Shown: positions 10,851 to 22,524 of the stretch, in pieces
Numbering within the stretch: position 1 is the first letter of the stretch
Layout: each line of letters opens with the position of its first letter
NCBI RefSeq assembly: GCF_033115175.1
Contig: NC_084828.1
Coordinates: forward strand, 31,432,388 to 31,496,387
Source: Lepus europaeus
Lineage: Eukaryota; Chordata; Mammalia; Lagomorpha; Leporidae
Direction of reading: 5' to 3'
Length of the DNA stretch: 64,000 bases
Notes under the pieces: model-generated
Told to the model about the DNA's origin: nothing
Database searches by the model: none
What the model saw: the letters and a program-made list of their open reading frames with translations, nothing else
Made by a program: the position numbers and the translations under genes

Positions 10851-11355
10851 ACATTATATGTCAACATAAGGATATTTACATATGTCAATATGTAGCATCC
10901 CTTAATAGGTGTTAGCTAAAGTTGATAGAGTTTATATTGTAGAGCACATACCCAGGCACCAGAACTAGACACTGGCAATCAGAGGTGGGTCATCGCTCAT
11001 GTTTTTCTAATGGTTAACATATTGTGCAATACAAAGTAGATGTTCTTTAATTATAGGATGATGATGGCAGTGTTTTCCTACCCTCCAATCTAATCACCCT
11101 CTCTTATCTATTAATTCTTCCCATGTGGACTTACAACTAGTTTAGTCTTTATAAAATAGTTTATAGCATGTTCCACTCTGAAAGAATTACATCCTAAGTT
11201 CAACAACAGACTTCTTTCCAAACTTAGGTATAAGAACATTTTTCTATTTGTATCTTGAACTTCAAGCTCCTCTTGTACTTGACATGTAAACTTTTTCTGA
11301 CCGCAAGATACAAAGAAAAGTGATGCCTTCCTCTTTCTTTCTTCCCACCCCCTCT
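10851..11355. other. no feature recognised
   Basis: Anonymous AT-rich sequence without convincing coding or repeat signature. Confidence 0.5.
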
Positions 11356-11357
11356 CT

Positions 11358-11682
11358 AAGATGTATCTATTTATTCGAAAGGTAGGTTACAGGGAGAGAA
11401 AGAGGAGAGACAGAGAGTGAGAGAGAGATCTTCCATCCACTGGTATACTCCCTAAATAGTTCAATGGCTGAGGGTAGGCCATACAGAAGCCAAGAACCAA
11501 GAGCTTCAGCCAGGTCTCCACATGGGCTCAAGGGTGCAATTACCTGGGCCATCTTCGGCTGCTTTTCTAGGCCATTAACAGCTATCTGGATCTGAAGTGG
11601 AGCAGCTGAGACTTGAACTGGTGGCCATAGGCAATGTTGGCACTGCAGACAGTGCCTTAACCTGCTGTGCCACAGCACCAAC
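11358..11682 (-). mobile_element. C-SINE, inverted
   Basis: The reverse-complement tail 'tatttattcgaaag' is at the left, a GA-rich tract follows, and the head 'cctgctgtgccacagcacc' is at the right. Moderately diverged. Confidence 0.9.
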
Positions 11683-11990
11683 TTCTACCTCAGAGTTTCT
11701 GATTCTGAACTGAGTAAGTCTTATCATTTCTAAGAGCCTTATTATTTCCGTGAATCATGCCATCCATAATAAATTCTTTGCAGCTTCATAATCTTGGAGT
11801 TATTTTGAATCTTTCTTGCCTCCATAAAGTTACCAAGTATTGTTTATTGCTTGTTGTATAGGGTTCTTGGAATTTTCAGTCTTCAGAGTGACTAACATAG
11901 TACAAACTTTCTTCAGAGCAAAATCTTGCAAATTGATTGCCCTGTGGTTTACCATCTTCAAATTTGAGTGCGTCTTGCACACAGTATCTT

Positions 11991-12313
11991 TTTTTTTTCA
12001 AGATTTATTTATTTGAGAGGCAGAGTTACAGAGAAGCAGGGGCAGAGGTAGAGAGAGAGAGGTCTTCCATCCGCTGGTTCACTCCCCATTTGGCGGCAAC
12101 AGCCGTAACTGTGCCAATCCGAAGCCAGGAGCCTCCTCCGCGTCTTCCACATGGGTGCAGGGGTCCAAGGAGTTGGCCATCTTGCACTGCTTTCCCAGGC
12201 CACAACAGAGAGCTGGGTCGGAAGTGGAGCAGCTGGGTCTTGAACCGGTGCCTATATGGGATGCCTGCACTTCAGGCCAGGGCATTAACCTGCTGCACCA
12301 CCGTGCCAGCCCC
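11991..12313 (-). mobile_element. C-SINE, inverted, with TSD
   Basis: T-run plus 'caagatttatttatttgag' at the left; 'caccgtgccagcccc' at the right. Flanked by 'acacagtatctt' and 'acacagcatctt'. Confidence 0.92.
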
Positions 12314-12454
12314 GTACACAGCATCTTAAATAAGGATGTTTCATCATCATCACAGCCTTTATCTGTTCCAACAAAAAGACTACTGAGGGTAAAAACTGGG
12401 CATTAAATAAAATTTAACACCTTGGCCTATATTTAAGATCCTTATCATTATTTT

Positions 12455-12786
12455 CTTGTCAAAGATTTATTCTAATTATTTGAAAGGCAGAGTTACACAC
12501 AGAGAGGGAGAGACAGAGAAAGAGAGATTTTCTATCTGCTGGTTCACTCCCCAAATGGTCCCAACAGCCAAGACTAGGCCAGGTCAAAGCCAGGAGGCCA
12601 GAACTCCACCTGGGTCTCCTACATGGGTGGCATTGGACCAAAAGCTTTAACCACTTCTGCTGTTTTTCCAGGCGTGTTTGCTGGGAGCTGGATTGGAAGT
12701 TGAGCTGCTGGAACATGAATTGGCACCCATATGGTATGTCAGCACTTCAGGTAGTGGCTTAACCTGCTGTACCCAACACCAGCCCC
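12455..12786 (-). mobile_element. C-SINE, inverted
   Basis: 'aaagatttat' and 'tttgaaaggcagagttacac' at the left, 'ccaacaccagcccc' at the right. A short 'tatcatt' duplication may flank it. Confidence 0.9.
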
Positions 12787-12954
12787 TATCATTTTCTAAA
12801 AATTCCCCACAGTCAGCCAAGTATGGGGTCCTTAGACCATCTGTAATAAGCAAGCTTTTCTGTCAATCTAAGTGTGATAGTTTCTTAAAGACCAAATTCC
12901 ATTCACTTTAAGTCTTCAAATTTTCAAGAAAAGATAATATTTTGTTTCACTTAA

Positions 12955-13265
12955 CTTAAGAGGGAGGGAAAAGAGAGAGATAAAGAGGGAGAGAGGGAGA
13001 GAGAGAAAGAGAGAGAGAGAGAAACTCCCATCTGCTGGTTCACATCTCAAATGCTCACAACAGCCCAATCAGGGAAGAAGCCGGAGTTAGGAATTCAATT
13101 CAGGTCTGCTATGTGGAAGGCAGTGATCCAAATACTTGAGTCATTACTACTGCCTTCCAGGGTCTGCATTAACAGGAAGCTGTAGTCGGGAGCCAGAACT
13201 CCTTCAAACTCATGTACTCAGAGGTGGGACAAGCTCATCTTAACCAACATCTTAGACACTAGCAT
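12955..13265 (-). mobile_element. old C-SINE, inverted
   Basis: Long (GA)-rich tract at 12958-13021, then 'ccatctgctggttcac', 'ttccagggtctgcattaac' and 'catcttagacactagc'. More diverged than its neighbours, so an older subfamily. Confidence 0.75.
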
Positions 13266-14469
13266 TTTTTCTTTAGGGATAGCAGCATGGCAGTATCGGA
13301 GGAAGGATAGTGATAGCCAATCACAAATTAGTAATAGGTCATACTTCAGGGAGTAGAAGCCACCAAGGGTGAGTAGACCTTTCCAATGCTGTGTTTCATC
13401 AACAGAGGGAAGGTAGGCATTGACTTTGGGCGGTCACTGTGGATGAGCACCTGACTAGGGAGCGAAAGTCAAAGACCAACCTTTGGCCTGATTGTGGGGG
13501 GAAAAGGGTAGTGGTGGTGGTGGGGGGTGGTGACAGAAAGCTCAATGATCTTTTTCTTCATTTTACCTTCTTTCGACAGTCAAGAGTCTGAAGAACATCA
13601 GCACATTAAGCAGGATACAAATCTACAGGGATCATTGAAAGACCAACCCACTCATTTCAGAGGCAAGGCACACAAAGCAGAGAAAGATTAAGCGACAGCA
13701 ATCCTTGCACTTTCCCAACTGGCTACTTTGTGAGGATGCTGAAAAGACACATCTTCAAGATATTTTACTTCCTTTAGCCAGAAATGTTCACAATAGCTAT
13801 ACAGATGTGTGATAGCCATAAGGGTCAACTAAGGAAAAGCAACATAGACTCAGCAGTAGGCAAATCTGCAGCTGTGAATAGCTCATGGGCTTTCAGACTG
13901 AAATCAGTGTCCATACAGAAGGCTGTCTCCCCACTGTGCTGTTGTTGCCTTGGGAGTTTTCCTAGCCCATTTCTGCATTTATTTAAAAAATCTTCAAAGT
14001 GGACACAAGCTATTCCAAAGAAGAAACCACTTCTATTTTCTTGGGTTCTCCTCTGTTGGCATTGTGAGGTGGGGCCTCAGTGACTTTATCTTCAATGACC
14101 ACAGCATACTATGCCTCAGGTTGTCCATCAATCATTTCCCAAGACTGCCCTCAAGAACACTATTTCCTTTTGGTTTGGTGCTTATTATTATTAACAGGAT
14201 TAACCTGAATAACAAACACTCTTAGATTTCACCTGAAGACTTGCTTTTGTTTCTCCTCATTTCTTTGTCCCATTAGCTATAAGCCAAATGTCCTCAATCT
14301 CCATGCATGGCCAATCCTTAGTTGAGTACTGAGCATTTCTCCTTTAGCGTGTCTTTCTCATTATATCTTTTATTTTCTTTTCCATTGCTTTCAAATAGTA
14401 AGCCCCTCTTGCCCCCACCCAAAGTAGAAGTTATTCATCATTGTTCTTTCATAAGTTAGAAAAGATTAG
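13266..14469. other. no feature recognised
   Basis: About 1.2 kb of anonymous sequence including short G-rich runs near 13510-13535. Scattered open frames lack any recognisable protein similarity. Confidence 0.5.
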
Positions 14470-14570
14470 AAAGGAAAATGGAAGACCCAGCCTGAATTCG
14501 GTTGTAACGTTCTTATCATATGACTTTGGGCAAGTCATTTACCTTTAGTTTATTTCTTTTTCCAATGATT
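14470..14570 (+). mobile_element. MIR core fragment
   Basis: 'atatgactttgggcaagtc' plus 'atttacctttag' is the MIR core region. Confidence 0.65.
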
Positions 14571-14859
14571 TGAATGAAGTAACTCTGAGTTTACCTGTAG
14601 ATTTGTCGACCGTGGACATCTGTCTGGAACTCATTGCTCCGACCGTCCTAACTGTACCAAACACACCACAGCCCAGCTTCCTCCTGCAGACAGCCTCCTG
14701 TAATCCCCAATTGTGGGTAGGTGTCTGGCATCACTTTGTGCTTGCCTCAGTCGTGCTGCTGCATCCTTTTACCCAACAACAGGTGAAACTTTAGCACGTG
14801 TCAGATACTTGTTGACCCCTGGGGACATACACTTGAATAGGAGAAGACCCCATTCTTCA
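14571..14859. other. no feature recognised
   Basis: Anonymous sequence between repeats. Nothing supportable seen. Confidence 0.45.
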
Positions 14860-15320
14860 CTCATTCATCACAAGACCAAGTAGGAAAACAAGAAATATTT
14901 TTCTATTCCCATCACAGTTGAGACTCTTATCACAAAAGACAAGGTAACAAGGGAAAGGCACACAAATGTACTTTATGTGACTCAAGAGCATTCAAAAACA
15001 AAGACTCAAAGAAAGTGATAACCTTGTACATTTCTATGCTTACATTTCATAAAGGAGGGTGGTAGCTTTGGGCCAAGTGTATGTGATCTAATGGCAGTAA
15101 ACTGGGGGAAACCTAGCAAAGCCTATTGTTCAGATGCTTCTCTGTGCTCACGTACCTACAGAGGTTCCTCCAGATGTGGGGAGGGTACTGCGGGGATGAG
15201 TGTCTTAGGACCTGACTGGGGAGGAAGAGCAGGAGAAAGTGAGAGTGACCTTCCTGCTTCTGCTGTTTTCTCAAAGACCACAGAGCTATATTTTGGGGTA
15301 TCACATCCTGAACCTCATGA
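14860..15320 (+). repeat. LTR-like repeat family X, copy A
   Basis: One of three diverged same-orientation copies (others at 23060-23588 and 58925-59315). Shared order of motifs: 'aacaag(g/a)gaaa', 'aaagac(t/c)ca(a/g)agaaa', 'cttgtac(a/t)tt', then 'cctgaacc/cctgaactcc..atca'. Probably an ancient LTR; name not assigned. Confidence 0.5.
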
Positions 15321-15349
15321 GCCCATGTGTCGCACTGTATCTTCCTATC

Positions 15350-15475
15350 TGTGTTTCTGTTTTCTACAGTGAACTATAATTATTTTGAAGTCAAGACTGT
15401 ATCATATTTACTTTTTGCCTATAGGAAGCACCTCACCAAAACTCAACAAATGCTTGCTAAAAATAAAACTTTATT
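15350..15475 (+). mobile_element. possible L2/MIR 3' end
   Basis: 'gaagtcaagactgtatc' and 'caacaaatgcttgctaaa' resemble the end of ancient L2/MIR elements. Weak match. Confidence 0.35.
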
Positions 15476-16240
15476 TCCTCCAACTCATGATTCGGATCCC
15501 ACTTGAGTCCAGAATCTTTAATTTCTGGCTTCCAATATGAACAGACACCCTAGCACTGGTGACTCAAATAAGCCAACAAATAAAGAAACAAGTGTATAAG
15601 CAAAAATAGAAACAAACAAAATGAAGCTAACAAAAATGAAAAGGCAAGTATTTAAGTTAACCTACAGGTAGAAAATTCAAGACACTGTGTCCAATCGTTG
15701 CAACAAGAGCCAGGAACCTCCTGGTTTTCTTTACTTAGATACCAATCAACAAGCTCAGCACTGCATTCACGCAGGCAATTTTAAGGTTTTTGAAGCATGT
15801 ATACTAAAGAAAATTGTGTGGAACCAAAAAATTTTCAAAGTTGAAACAGAAATTCATAATTGAATGTTATGCTCCCTTTTATTCATTTATCAATTTGTTT
15901 AAAAGCTTCTAATACTAACATTAACTTCAGTTGACACACACAATGTGAGCTAAATTTATTTGTTCACATTTGATATAACTCAAGTCTAAAGCAAGTAATA
16001 AAATTAGACTTTACTGATCAAACATTTCCTTTCAACTTTAACATTGCATCTCTGTATTTGAATTTTGAGTCATGAAACATTTACAATGTGTTACCATTGA
16101 CAGCCACTAGATGGAAGTGATATACCATAATATTGGCAGGGTTTGGTTTGGTTTGCTTATTCTTTTTCTTTTTCCTAAGTGTCAAAAAAAATAGTTTTTG
16201 AAGACCAAGAAGTTGAAAGGATTTTTTAAGAATAAAGATC
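15476..16240. other. anonymous sequence with a CTCF-like site
   Basis: Nothing recognised except CCACTAGATGGA at 16104-16115, close to the CTCF core. Confidence 0.45.
16104..16115 (+). promoter_or_regulatory. candidate CTCF-binding core
   Basis: CCACTAGATGGA agrees with the CTCF core CCASYAGRKGGC except at the last base. Motif-only evidence. Confidence 0.3.
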
Positions 16241-16244
16241 AATA

Positions 16245-16960
16245 ACTAATTTTTTTCTTTTTAAAAATATTATTTAAGTTATGCAAGTCTCATGTATTTC
16301 ATATATATAGACTTAGGAACATAGTGATACTTCCCACCCTCTCACTCCTGCTCATGCTCCAGTGGTTCTTCTTCATTCCTCTTCCATTCCCACTCTAAAT
16401 CTTTACAAAATTTTGTTTATTTAATGATTGTAAAGTTAACCCTACACTAAGTAAAAAAAGTTCAACAAATAGTATTAAGAAGAAAACACTGTTCTTCAAT
16501 GGAAAAGACAAGGGAGAGCTATAAACAATCATTGAATCTCAAAATGTCCTTTTCAATACAATACATTACATTTTAGGTATTCTATTAGTTAACTTGTATC
16601 ACGGAAAACATGTCTGTCTTTTTGGGAATGATTTACTTCACTAAGTATAATGGTTTCCAGTTGCATCCACCTTGTTGCAAAAGACAAAATTTCATTTTTT
16701 TTCAGCTGAGTAGTACTCCATAGTGCATGTATACCATTATTTCTTTATCCATTCAACAGTTAACGGACATCAGGATTGATTCCATATCTTAGCTATTGTG
16801 AATTGTGCTGCGATGAACATGGGGGGTACAGGTAACTCTTTCAGATGCTAATTTCTTTTGGTTTGGGTAAATTTCCAGGAGTGGGACGGTTATGTCATAT
16901 TAACCAAATATTTTTGAAAATGCAGATTGAAATAACATTTTATTTGCCTCCACTCCAAAT
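16245..16960 (-). mobile_element. old L1 fragment: 3'UTR and end of ORF2
   Basis: From the left: 'tagacttaggaacatagtg' (L1 3' end region), then 'tggtttccagttgcatcc', 'ttgttgcaaaagacaaaat', 'actccatagtgcatgtata' and 'cttagctattgtgaattgt', the reverse complement of the ORF2 C-terminal coding region also seen at 3640-3790. It is much more diverged than the 2.2-9.2 kb copy and 5'-truncated. Reading frame is destroyed. Confidence 0.85.
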
Positions 16961-17601
16961 AAAAGAAATTTTGCCATATACCATCTGGCTTCCATAGTTG
17001 TGAGTTCCTCATCCACTTATTCAATCAAACACAAAATCAAAAATCTTTAAGAAGAAAAAAAACTGTGTATAGAATATGTGCAAACTTTTGTTGCTGTTCT
17101 TTAAACAATATGGTATGATGCCTATTTACATAACATTTTCATGGTAATATGAATTGTAAGTAACCTAGAGATTATTTGAAATATGAGACGCGATATGTAC
17201 ATTATATTCAAGTACTTCACATTTCATATAAGGAACTGGATCATTCTTGGATCCTGACATCTTCAAGGGGTCCTTAGGCAACCCTGCTCAGATGCCCAGA
17301 GGGCTGTGTTTCTTCCCTAGCCTAGATTTCTTCACTGTGATCAAAAGCACAATAGGATGATGGACACGGGATTGAATATTTTATTCTTCAGAATCCACCA
17401 ACATACTTAGCTTGCTAAATCTCTCTAAACCTTTGTTATCCAGTCTATAAACACTATCATTATAGTATCTATCCATATAATGAATTAAATAAAAGGATAT
17501 TTGTAAATAGTTTTGACCACATAATTCCCGCTAAGAGCAAGTTCCAATAATATACAAAGTATATTATTAAATTCAGAATCTTGGTGAGTGGAAATGTGTT
17601 T
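16961..17601. other. no feature recognised
   Basis: AT-rich anonymous sequence. Confidence 0.5.
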
Positions 17602-17615
17602 AAATAAAAAGATTT

Positions 17616-17927
17616 GGGGCCAACAATATGGTGCAGTGTGTTGAGCCGCCACTTGTGATGCCAGCATCTCATATCAGAGCACCAGTTCAAGTCTCAGCTC
17701 CTTCACGTCTGATCCAGCTCCCTGCGGACACACCTGCAAAAGCCAACAGAAGGCGGTGCAACTCCTTTGGCTCCTTCCACCCATGTGGGAAACCCATATA
17801 GACCTCCGGTTTCCTAGCTATGGCCTGGTCAAGCTATTTGGAGAATGAACCAGAGGTTGGAAGATCTCTCTCTCTCTCTCTGTCTCTCTCCCTCACTGTG
17901 CCTTTAAAATAAATCTTTAACAACTGC
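17616..17927 (+). mobile_element. C-SINE with 14-bp TSD
   Basis: Starts ggggccaacaatatgg and ends in 'aaaataaatctttaac'. Perfect duplication aaataaaaagattt at 17602-17615 and 17928-17941. Confidence 0.93.
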
Positions 17928-18017
17928 AAATAAAAAGATTTTTACCCTGAGCTTAAAGAGGGAGAGAAAAAGAAAAATATCCTTGAAAGAGATAAGGGGA
18001 ATATTTAACAGATTTTT

Positions 18018-18333
18018 TTTAAAAGATTTACTTAGATTATGTGAAAGTAAGAGTTACAGAAAGAGGTAGAGACAGAGAGAGAGGTCTTGATGGCCACAAC
18101 AGCTGGTGCTGTGCTGATCCACAGCCAGGAGCCAAGAGCTTCTTCTGGGTCTCCCACATGGGTGCAGGGGCCTGAGAAGGACTTGGGCCATCTTCTACTG
18201 TTTTCCCAGACCATAGCATAGAGCTGGATCAGAAGTGGAGGAGCCGGGACTAGAACTGGTACCCATATGGGATGCCGGTGCTTCAGGTCAGGGCTTTAAC
18301 CCACTGCGCCACAGCGCCACAGCGCCAGCCCCT
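18018..18333 (-). mobile_element. C-SINE, inverted, with TSD
   Basis: Left T-run and 'aaaagatttacttag'; right head 'gcgccacagcgccagcccc', in which 'gccacagc' is duplicated in tandem. Flanked by 'acagattttt'. Confidence 0.93.
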
Positions 18334-18379
18334 GACAGATTTTTGTAAGGGAAGGAGTGGTAGTGAAGAACAACTTCAT

Positions 18380-18590
18380 TTTTAGGGCCATACAGACCAA
18401 AGCTGGAACACTGCCTCTGCTGTTGGTGAGTCAGGATCGTGGCTGTGCATTGCTTAGCCTCAGTTTCTTCATTTGTAAATCAGAACCCATAACACGTTTG
18501 GGCTAATATGAATGAAAACAAGCCAAGTGTACACAAGGTGCTTGCCAAACAGTAGGAGTTCAATGCTGTTATTTCTCTTCTTTGCAGACT
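18380..18590 (+). mobile_element. MIR
   Basis: 'gcctcagtttcttcatttg' then 'taaatcagaacccataa' and 'gccaaacagtaggagttc' follow the MIR consensus order. Confidence 0.75.
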
Positions 18591-18636
18591 TTTGTAGAAG
18601 CCTACAAAGTTTCTGGATATCAAAATTAAAAAAAAA

Positions 18637-18964
18637 AAACATTTATTTATTTGTAAGTCAGAGTTACAGAGAAAGAGGTACATACACACACACATACACA
18701 TGGATGTTCCATCCCCAGGTTCACTCCCAGGTCGGTCAAAACTGCCCAGGGTTGGGCTAGGCAGAAGCCAGGACCCAGGCATCTCATCTGGATCTCTTAG
18801 GTGGGTGATGGAGTCTAAGCATCTGGGCCATCTTCTGCTGCTTTTTCTAGGCCATTAGCAGGGAGCTGGATCAGAAGTGTAGCCACTGGGATTTGAACCA
18901 GTGTCTATAGGAGATGACAGCATAGCAGGCAGTGGCTTTCCTCGCTATGCACAATGCCTGCCCC
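18637..18964 (-). mobile_element. C-SINE, inverted
   Basis: 'catttatttatttgtaagtc' at the left with an imperfect (AC) run at 18683-18699; 'cacaatgcctgcccc' at the right. Diverged copy. Confidence 0.88.
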
Positions 18965-19791
18965 TGTACTAAAGTTTGATTTTATTTTTTCTCCTGCTGA
19001 TTGAACTCTCTCAGAAGTTGATAAAACACATATGCACAGATCCAGCAACCCCATATGTTTCTCCATATGCCAATGTTATTTTACATTATGTTATGTTAAG
19101 GTTACAGGTTTTGACAATGTGAAAACATTTACCCAAACCTATAAATCGTCTTCAATAATCAACAGTTTTCTTTAAGCTTCCATTCCCTGGATGTTAAAGA
19201 GACTTTAGATAACATTGCAAGGCAGCCTACAGAATGAGAAAATACTACATAGGGGATTAAGCCACTAAATGGAAACACGGTCATTGCCTGATTTATGTTT
19301 AAAAAGATTATAACAAATGAGCTCTTTTGAAGTGATGTCTATGGATTCTTTCTCCCTGGAGGTTAAAAGGATTAAATTAGGGATTAAAGGACGTCAAAAA
19401 GCAAACACATTATGTCAAGACTGGCTGTTCAGTGTTGACCAGACAGGTGGTGTTTCAAAGCTCAGTAAAGAATACTAACAGTAGAAATGAGAAAAACCTC
19501 TGTGAATCTACTCTTCAATACGTAAATGGAATGTTTCTAACTTGGGATTTGTGTGTTCAACAATAGAAAATAGTATAGGATACTATCTCCATTTACGTAA
19601 GATTTATGTCCATGCGAAAATCTGGAATCTCGTTTTCAATTACTCCTCATTCCCACATCCGTCTTTGCTTTGAAATTGGGCAACACGCTGAAAAATGTGG
19701 AGAAACTTAGCCCTGTACTGTCAAACTGATCCTCTTTACCAAGGGAGACAAGGAGGCTTTGAGAGATTCAATGAGTGATTCTTAGCTGTAC
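18965..19791. other. no feature recognised
   Basis: About 0.8 kb anonymous sequence. Nothing supportable. Confidence 0.5.
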
Positions 19792-20146
19792 AGAAACTGT
19801 TCCTGAAGAACGGGGCCATCAAAGAAGGAGGTACCTTTCTCTGAAGGGAGGAGAGAACTTCCACTTTGACTATGACCCTGTCAGAATAAGATTGAAGTCG
19901 GCGAACTCTAAAGACTTCCATAGCCTTGGCAACTCATGACTAGAGCCTAGGGAGATTACTGACACCGTAAACAAGAGTGTCACATTGTTAAGTCAACAAC
20001 AGGAGTCACTGTGTACTTATGTCTCATGTGGGATCTGTCCTTAATGTGTTGTCCAATGTGAAGTGATGCTCTATAACTAGTACTAAAACAGTATTTTTAC
20101 ACTTTGTGTCTCTGTGTGGGTGCAAACTGATGAAATCTTTAATTAG

Positions 20147-20689
20147 TGTTGGACCTCTCAGTTGTAGAGATGCCCACTTGCTCGAGAGGACGCCCAAAAA
20201 TCCAGACTCCAGACCAGTTGATGCAAAAAGCATGAGGTATTTATTGTACGTTTGCGCAAACGGGCCCCCACCTAAGGCGGTGAGGAGCCCTGAGCGGCAG
20301 TTTCACACAGGTTATATAGTCAACAAATTAGCATATGGGATTGGCCGGTTCGGAGGGACAATTAGCATACCGGAAAGTGCTGAGGAGAGTGCTGAGGGAA
20401 CCAGCTGAAGAGAATGCTGAGGAGAGTGCTGAGGGAACCAGCTGAAGAGAATGCTGAGGAGAGTGCTGAGGGAACCAGCTGAGGAGAATGCTGAGGAGAG
20501 TACTGAGACTCTCCGAAGGGGAGTGGCAGCTCTGCTCTGGGCATGCCTAGAGGTTCTCTAAAGGGGATAGACTTTTCCTTCCCAGAGAACGTGCCCGCTG
20601 GACCCTGGGGAACATCTAACCTCTTAAGAAGCCCCTGATATCTGCCCAGGCCTAGTTTCTTGTCCCTCTCCCCCCATAAGGGTCCTTCA
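20147..20689 (-). mobile_element. solo LTR of an endogenous retrovirus, class I-like
   Basis: 543 bp inserted into the L1 3'UTR. On the minus strand it starts TGAAGGACCC and ends GGTCCAACA (TG...CA, imperfect inverted ends) and is flanked by the 4-bp direct repeat ttag at 20143-20146 and 20690-20693. A 4-bp duplication is typical of ERV1/gammaretrovirus-like integration. Polyadenylation signal AATAAA lies on the minus strand (TTTATT near 20240). No internal viral sequence remains, so it is the product of LTR-LTR recombination. It must post-date the host L1. Confidence 0.88.
20379..20510 (+). repeat. 37-bp tandem repeat inside the LTR, ~3.5 copies
   Basis: Units start at 20379, 20416, 20453 and 20490. 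They begin gctgaggagagtgctgaggg and differ by only one or two bases. It falls in what would be the LTR U3 region, where tandem enhancer repeats are common. Confidence 0.92.
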
Positions 20690-20983
20690 TTAGTATATAC
20701 TGAATCGATCTTCTGTATATAAAGATAATTGGAAATGAAAAAAAAACTGGTATTAAATTGGAAATTGCATAGAAAATTAATTAATTTTTAAAAAATGTCA
20801 TGTAGACTCTCTGTCTTTAATGTGCTGTACACTGTTATTTAATGCTATAACTAGTACTCCAACAGTATTTTTTCACTTTGTGTTGCTATGTGAGGGCAAA
20901 CTGTTGAACTCTTTACTTAATATATACTAAACTGATCTTCTGTATATAAAGAGAATTGAAAATGAATCTTGATGTGAATGGAA

Positions 20984-21006
20984 GGGGAGAGGGAGCGGGA
21001 AAGGGG
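20984..21006 (+). other. G-quadruplex motif in L1 3'UTR
   Basis: Four G-runs (GGGG-AGA-GGG-AGC-GGG-AAA-GGGG) with 3-nt loops, followed by further G-runs to 21050. The same tract occurs inverted at 45263-45285. Confidence 0.7.
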
Positions 21007-21122
21007 AGTGTTGTGGGTGGGAGGGAAGTTATTGGGGGGGGGAAGCCATTGTAATCCATAAGCTGTACTTTGGAAATTCATATTCATTAAATAAAAGTTA
21101 AAAAAAAAAGAAACTGTTTCTG

Positions 21123-22045
21123 GATGTTAGCAAAACCTCTTCAGTTTTAATGTTCTGCCTCATGAAGAGCTCACAGTTAGATTCTGGTTCTAAATTTCAT
21201 TTGTAACTAATTGCTCTTCCTTTCTTTCTATAGCAGACTGCAGAATTACTGGTTGTTAAAAGCAAACAAATTGCAAAATGAAAACCCTGTTTATGATTCC
21301 AAATTCAAAGGATAACCCATATTGGAGAATCTGAGAGGCCTGGAGGGATTCCTGGTCTTGTTATTTCTCATTTATTCAGGAAATAGTAGTATCACAACCT
21401 AAGTACCCCAAAAAGGCTATTTTAGCTGCTGTGGTTTTGAAAGCCAAACTGAGCGAATAATGGAGTAACAGTCGTAGCTGGGGTACACTGGGTGGAAAGC
21501 CAAACACTTAACTGAATTGGTCGTCCTTTCAATCTCACCCGTCCTCTCCAGGGTGGTAGAAAGGTGTTCAGATGTTTCCATTATGTTGCTAGCTCCCGCT
21601 GGCCAAAAAGGCCGAGGTTTCTCATTAATTTAATGGGAAGCCGCTAAGCCCTTACCATTCTCACCAGGAAATGCACCATGGTCAGCATTCTCTGTCATTC
21701 CCGATTTATTGTTGTCTGGTAGCTGAAGTGCTGCTGCACTTGGAATATCTTAAGGAATCCATTCTCTTTTGGTTCACTGGGAATAGGGGCATTGCAATTT
21801 TAGAATACATTTTAAATGCCAAATAATAAGCAACAACATGTTAGTGATGTAAAAAAAAAATAGGATACTTTGAAAAAATGATCTGTTGAAATGCAATTCA
21901 AATGGCAATAGACTATACTTGAGATTGTATACTTAAGATTGTGGGTGGGTTCCCTACTTGGCAATTTACTGAATAAGTGCTAATTTAAAGGAAACTGAAA
22001 CAATATACCTATTGTCTTAGAGAGTTCATTGTAATACAAACAAAA
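21123..22045. other. no feature recognised
   Basis: About 0.9 kb anonymous sequence. A small palindrome ggccaaaaaggcc lies near 21601-21613. Confidence 0.5.
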
Positions 22046-22049
22046 CCAT

Positions 22050-22165
22050 CCTATTAAACCAGATTGTTACCTTCATTTAAAGAAAAGAAAGTAAGGCTAG
22101 GAGAAAGTAAGCTATTGGGTACAGGTTTCACAGTGAGAGTCAGATAGATGGAGTTCAGATCATAG
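22050..22165 (-). mobile_element. MIR fragment, inverted
   Basis: 'ttaccttcatttaaagaaaa' followed by 'gtaaggctaggagaaagtaag' parallels the reverse-complement MIR core. Diverged. Confidence 0.5.
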
Positions 22166-22510
22166 AAGAAAACGTCAAATGTTTGTAGAAAACATGGAAT
22201 TAAAAGATAGGTTGATTTTGGTGCAAAAAATTTTTTGAAATCCATGCTTTTATTTTCATTATACACATACTCCATGAATACTTTAAAGACCCCTTCATAT
22301 GCTTGATGGACCAAGATCTCCAAAGGGGATGCTACTGGCAACCTCTGTCCGTTGGATCCACCTGAGGGTAGGCCTGGTACCATGGAAAGATGATGGATCT
22401 ATTCATGAAGGTTACTTGATATCCTGACTCTTAGTTTCCCTGAGTGTAAAGACTCACAAAATAAAAGCCCAAGTTTTAGAGAAGTTATTTAAGGGCTAAA
22501 TGCGATAGAC
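22166..22510. other. no feature recognised
   Basis: Anonymous sequence. An open frame on the minus strand has no recognisable similarity. Confidence 0.45.
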
Positions 22511-22524
22511 TATGTAAAGCAGGA

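Larger units (their letters stand above)
19792..21122 (+). mobile_element. 5'-truncated L1 (3'UTR only) with TSD, carrying an LTR
   Basis: Sense-strand L1 3'UTR beginning 'gaacggggccatcaaag' at 19807 and ending 'attaaataaaagtt' plus A9 at 21108. Duplication agaaactgtt(c/t)ctg at 19792-19805 and 21109-21122. Only about 755 bp are L1; the rest is the solo LTR at 20147-20689. It carries the same 3'UTR tandem duplication as the full-length copy, plus the G-rich tail (20970-21050). Confidence 0.93.

Noticed and set aside
20379-20510. Regularly spaced repeats considered as a CRISPR array
   Set aside because: Units are directly contiguous with no spacers, lie inside a retroviral LTR, and the genome is mammalian.
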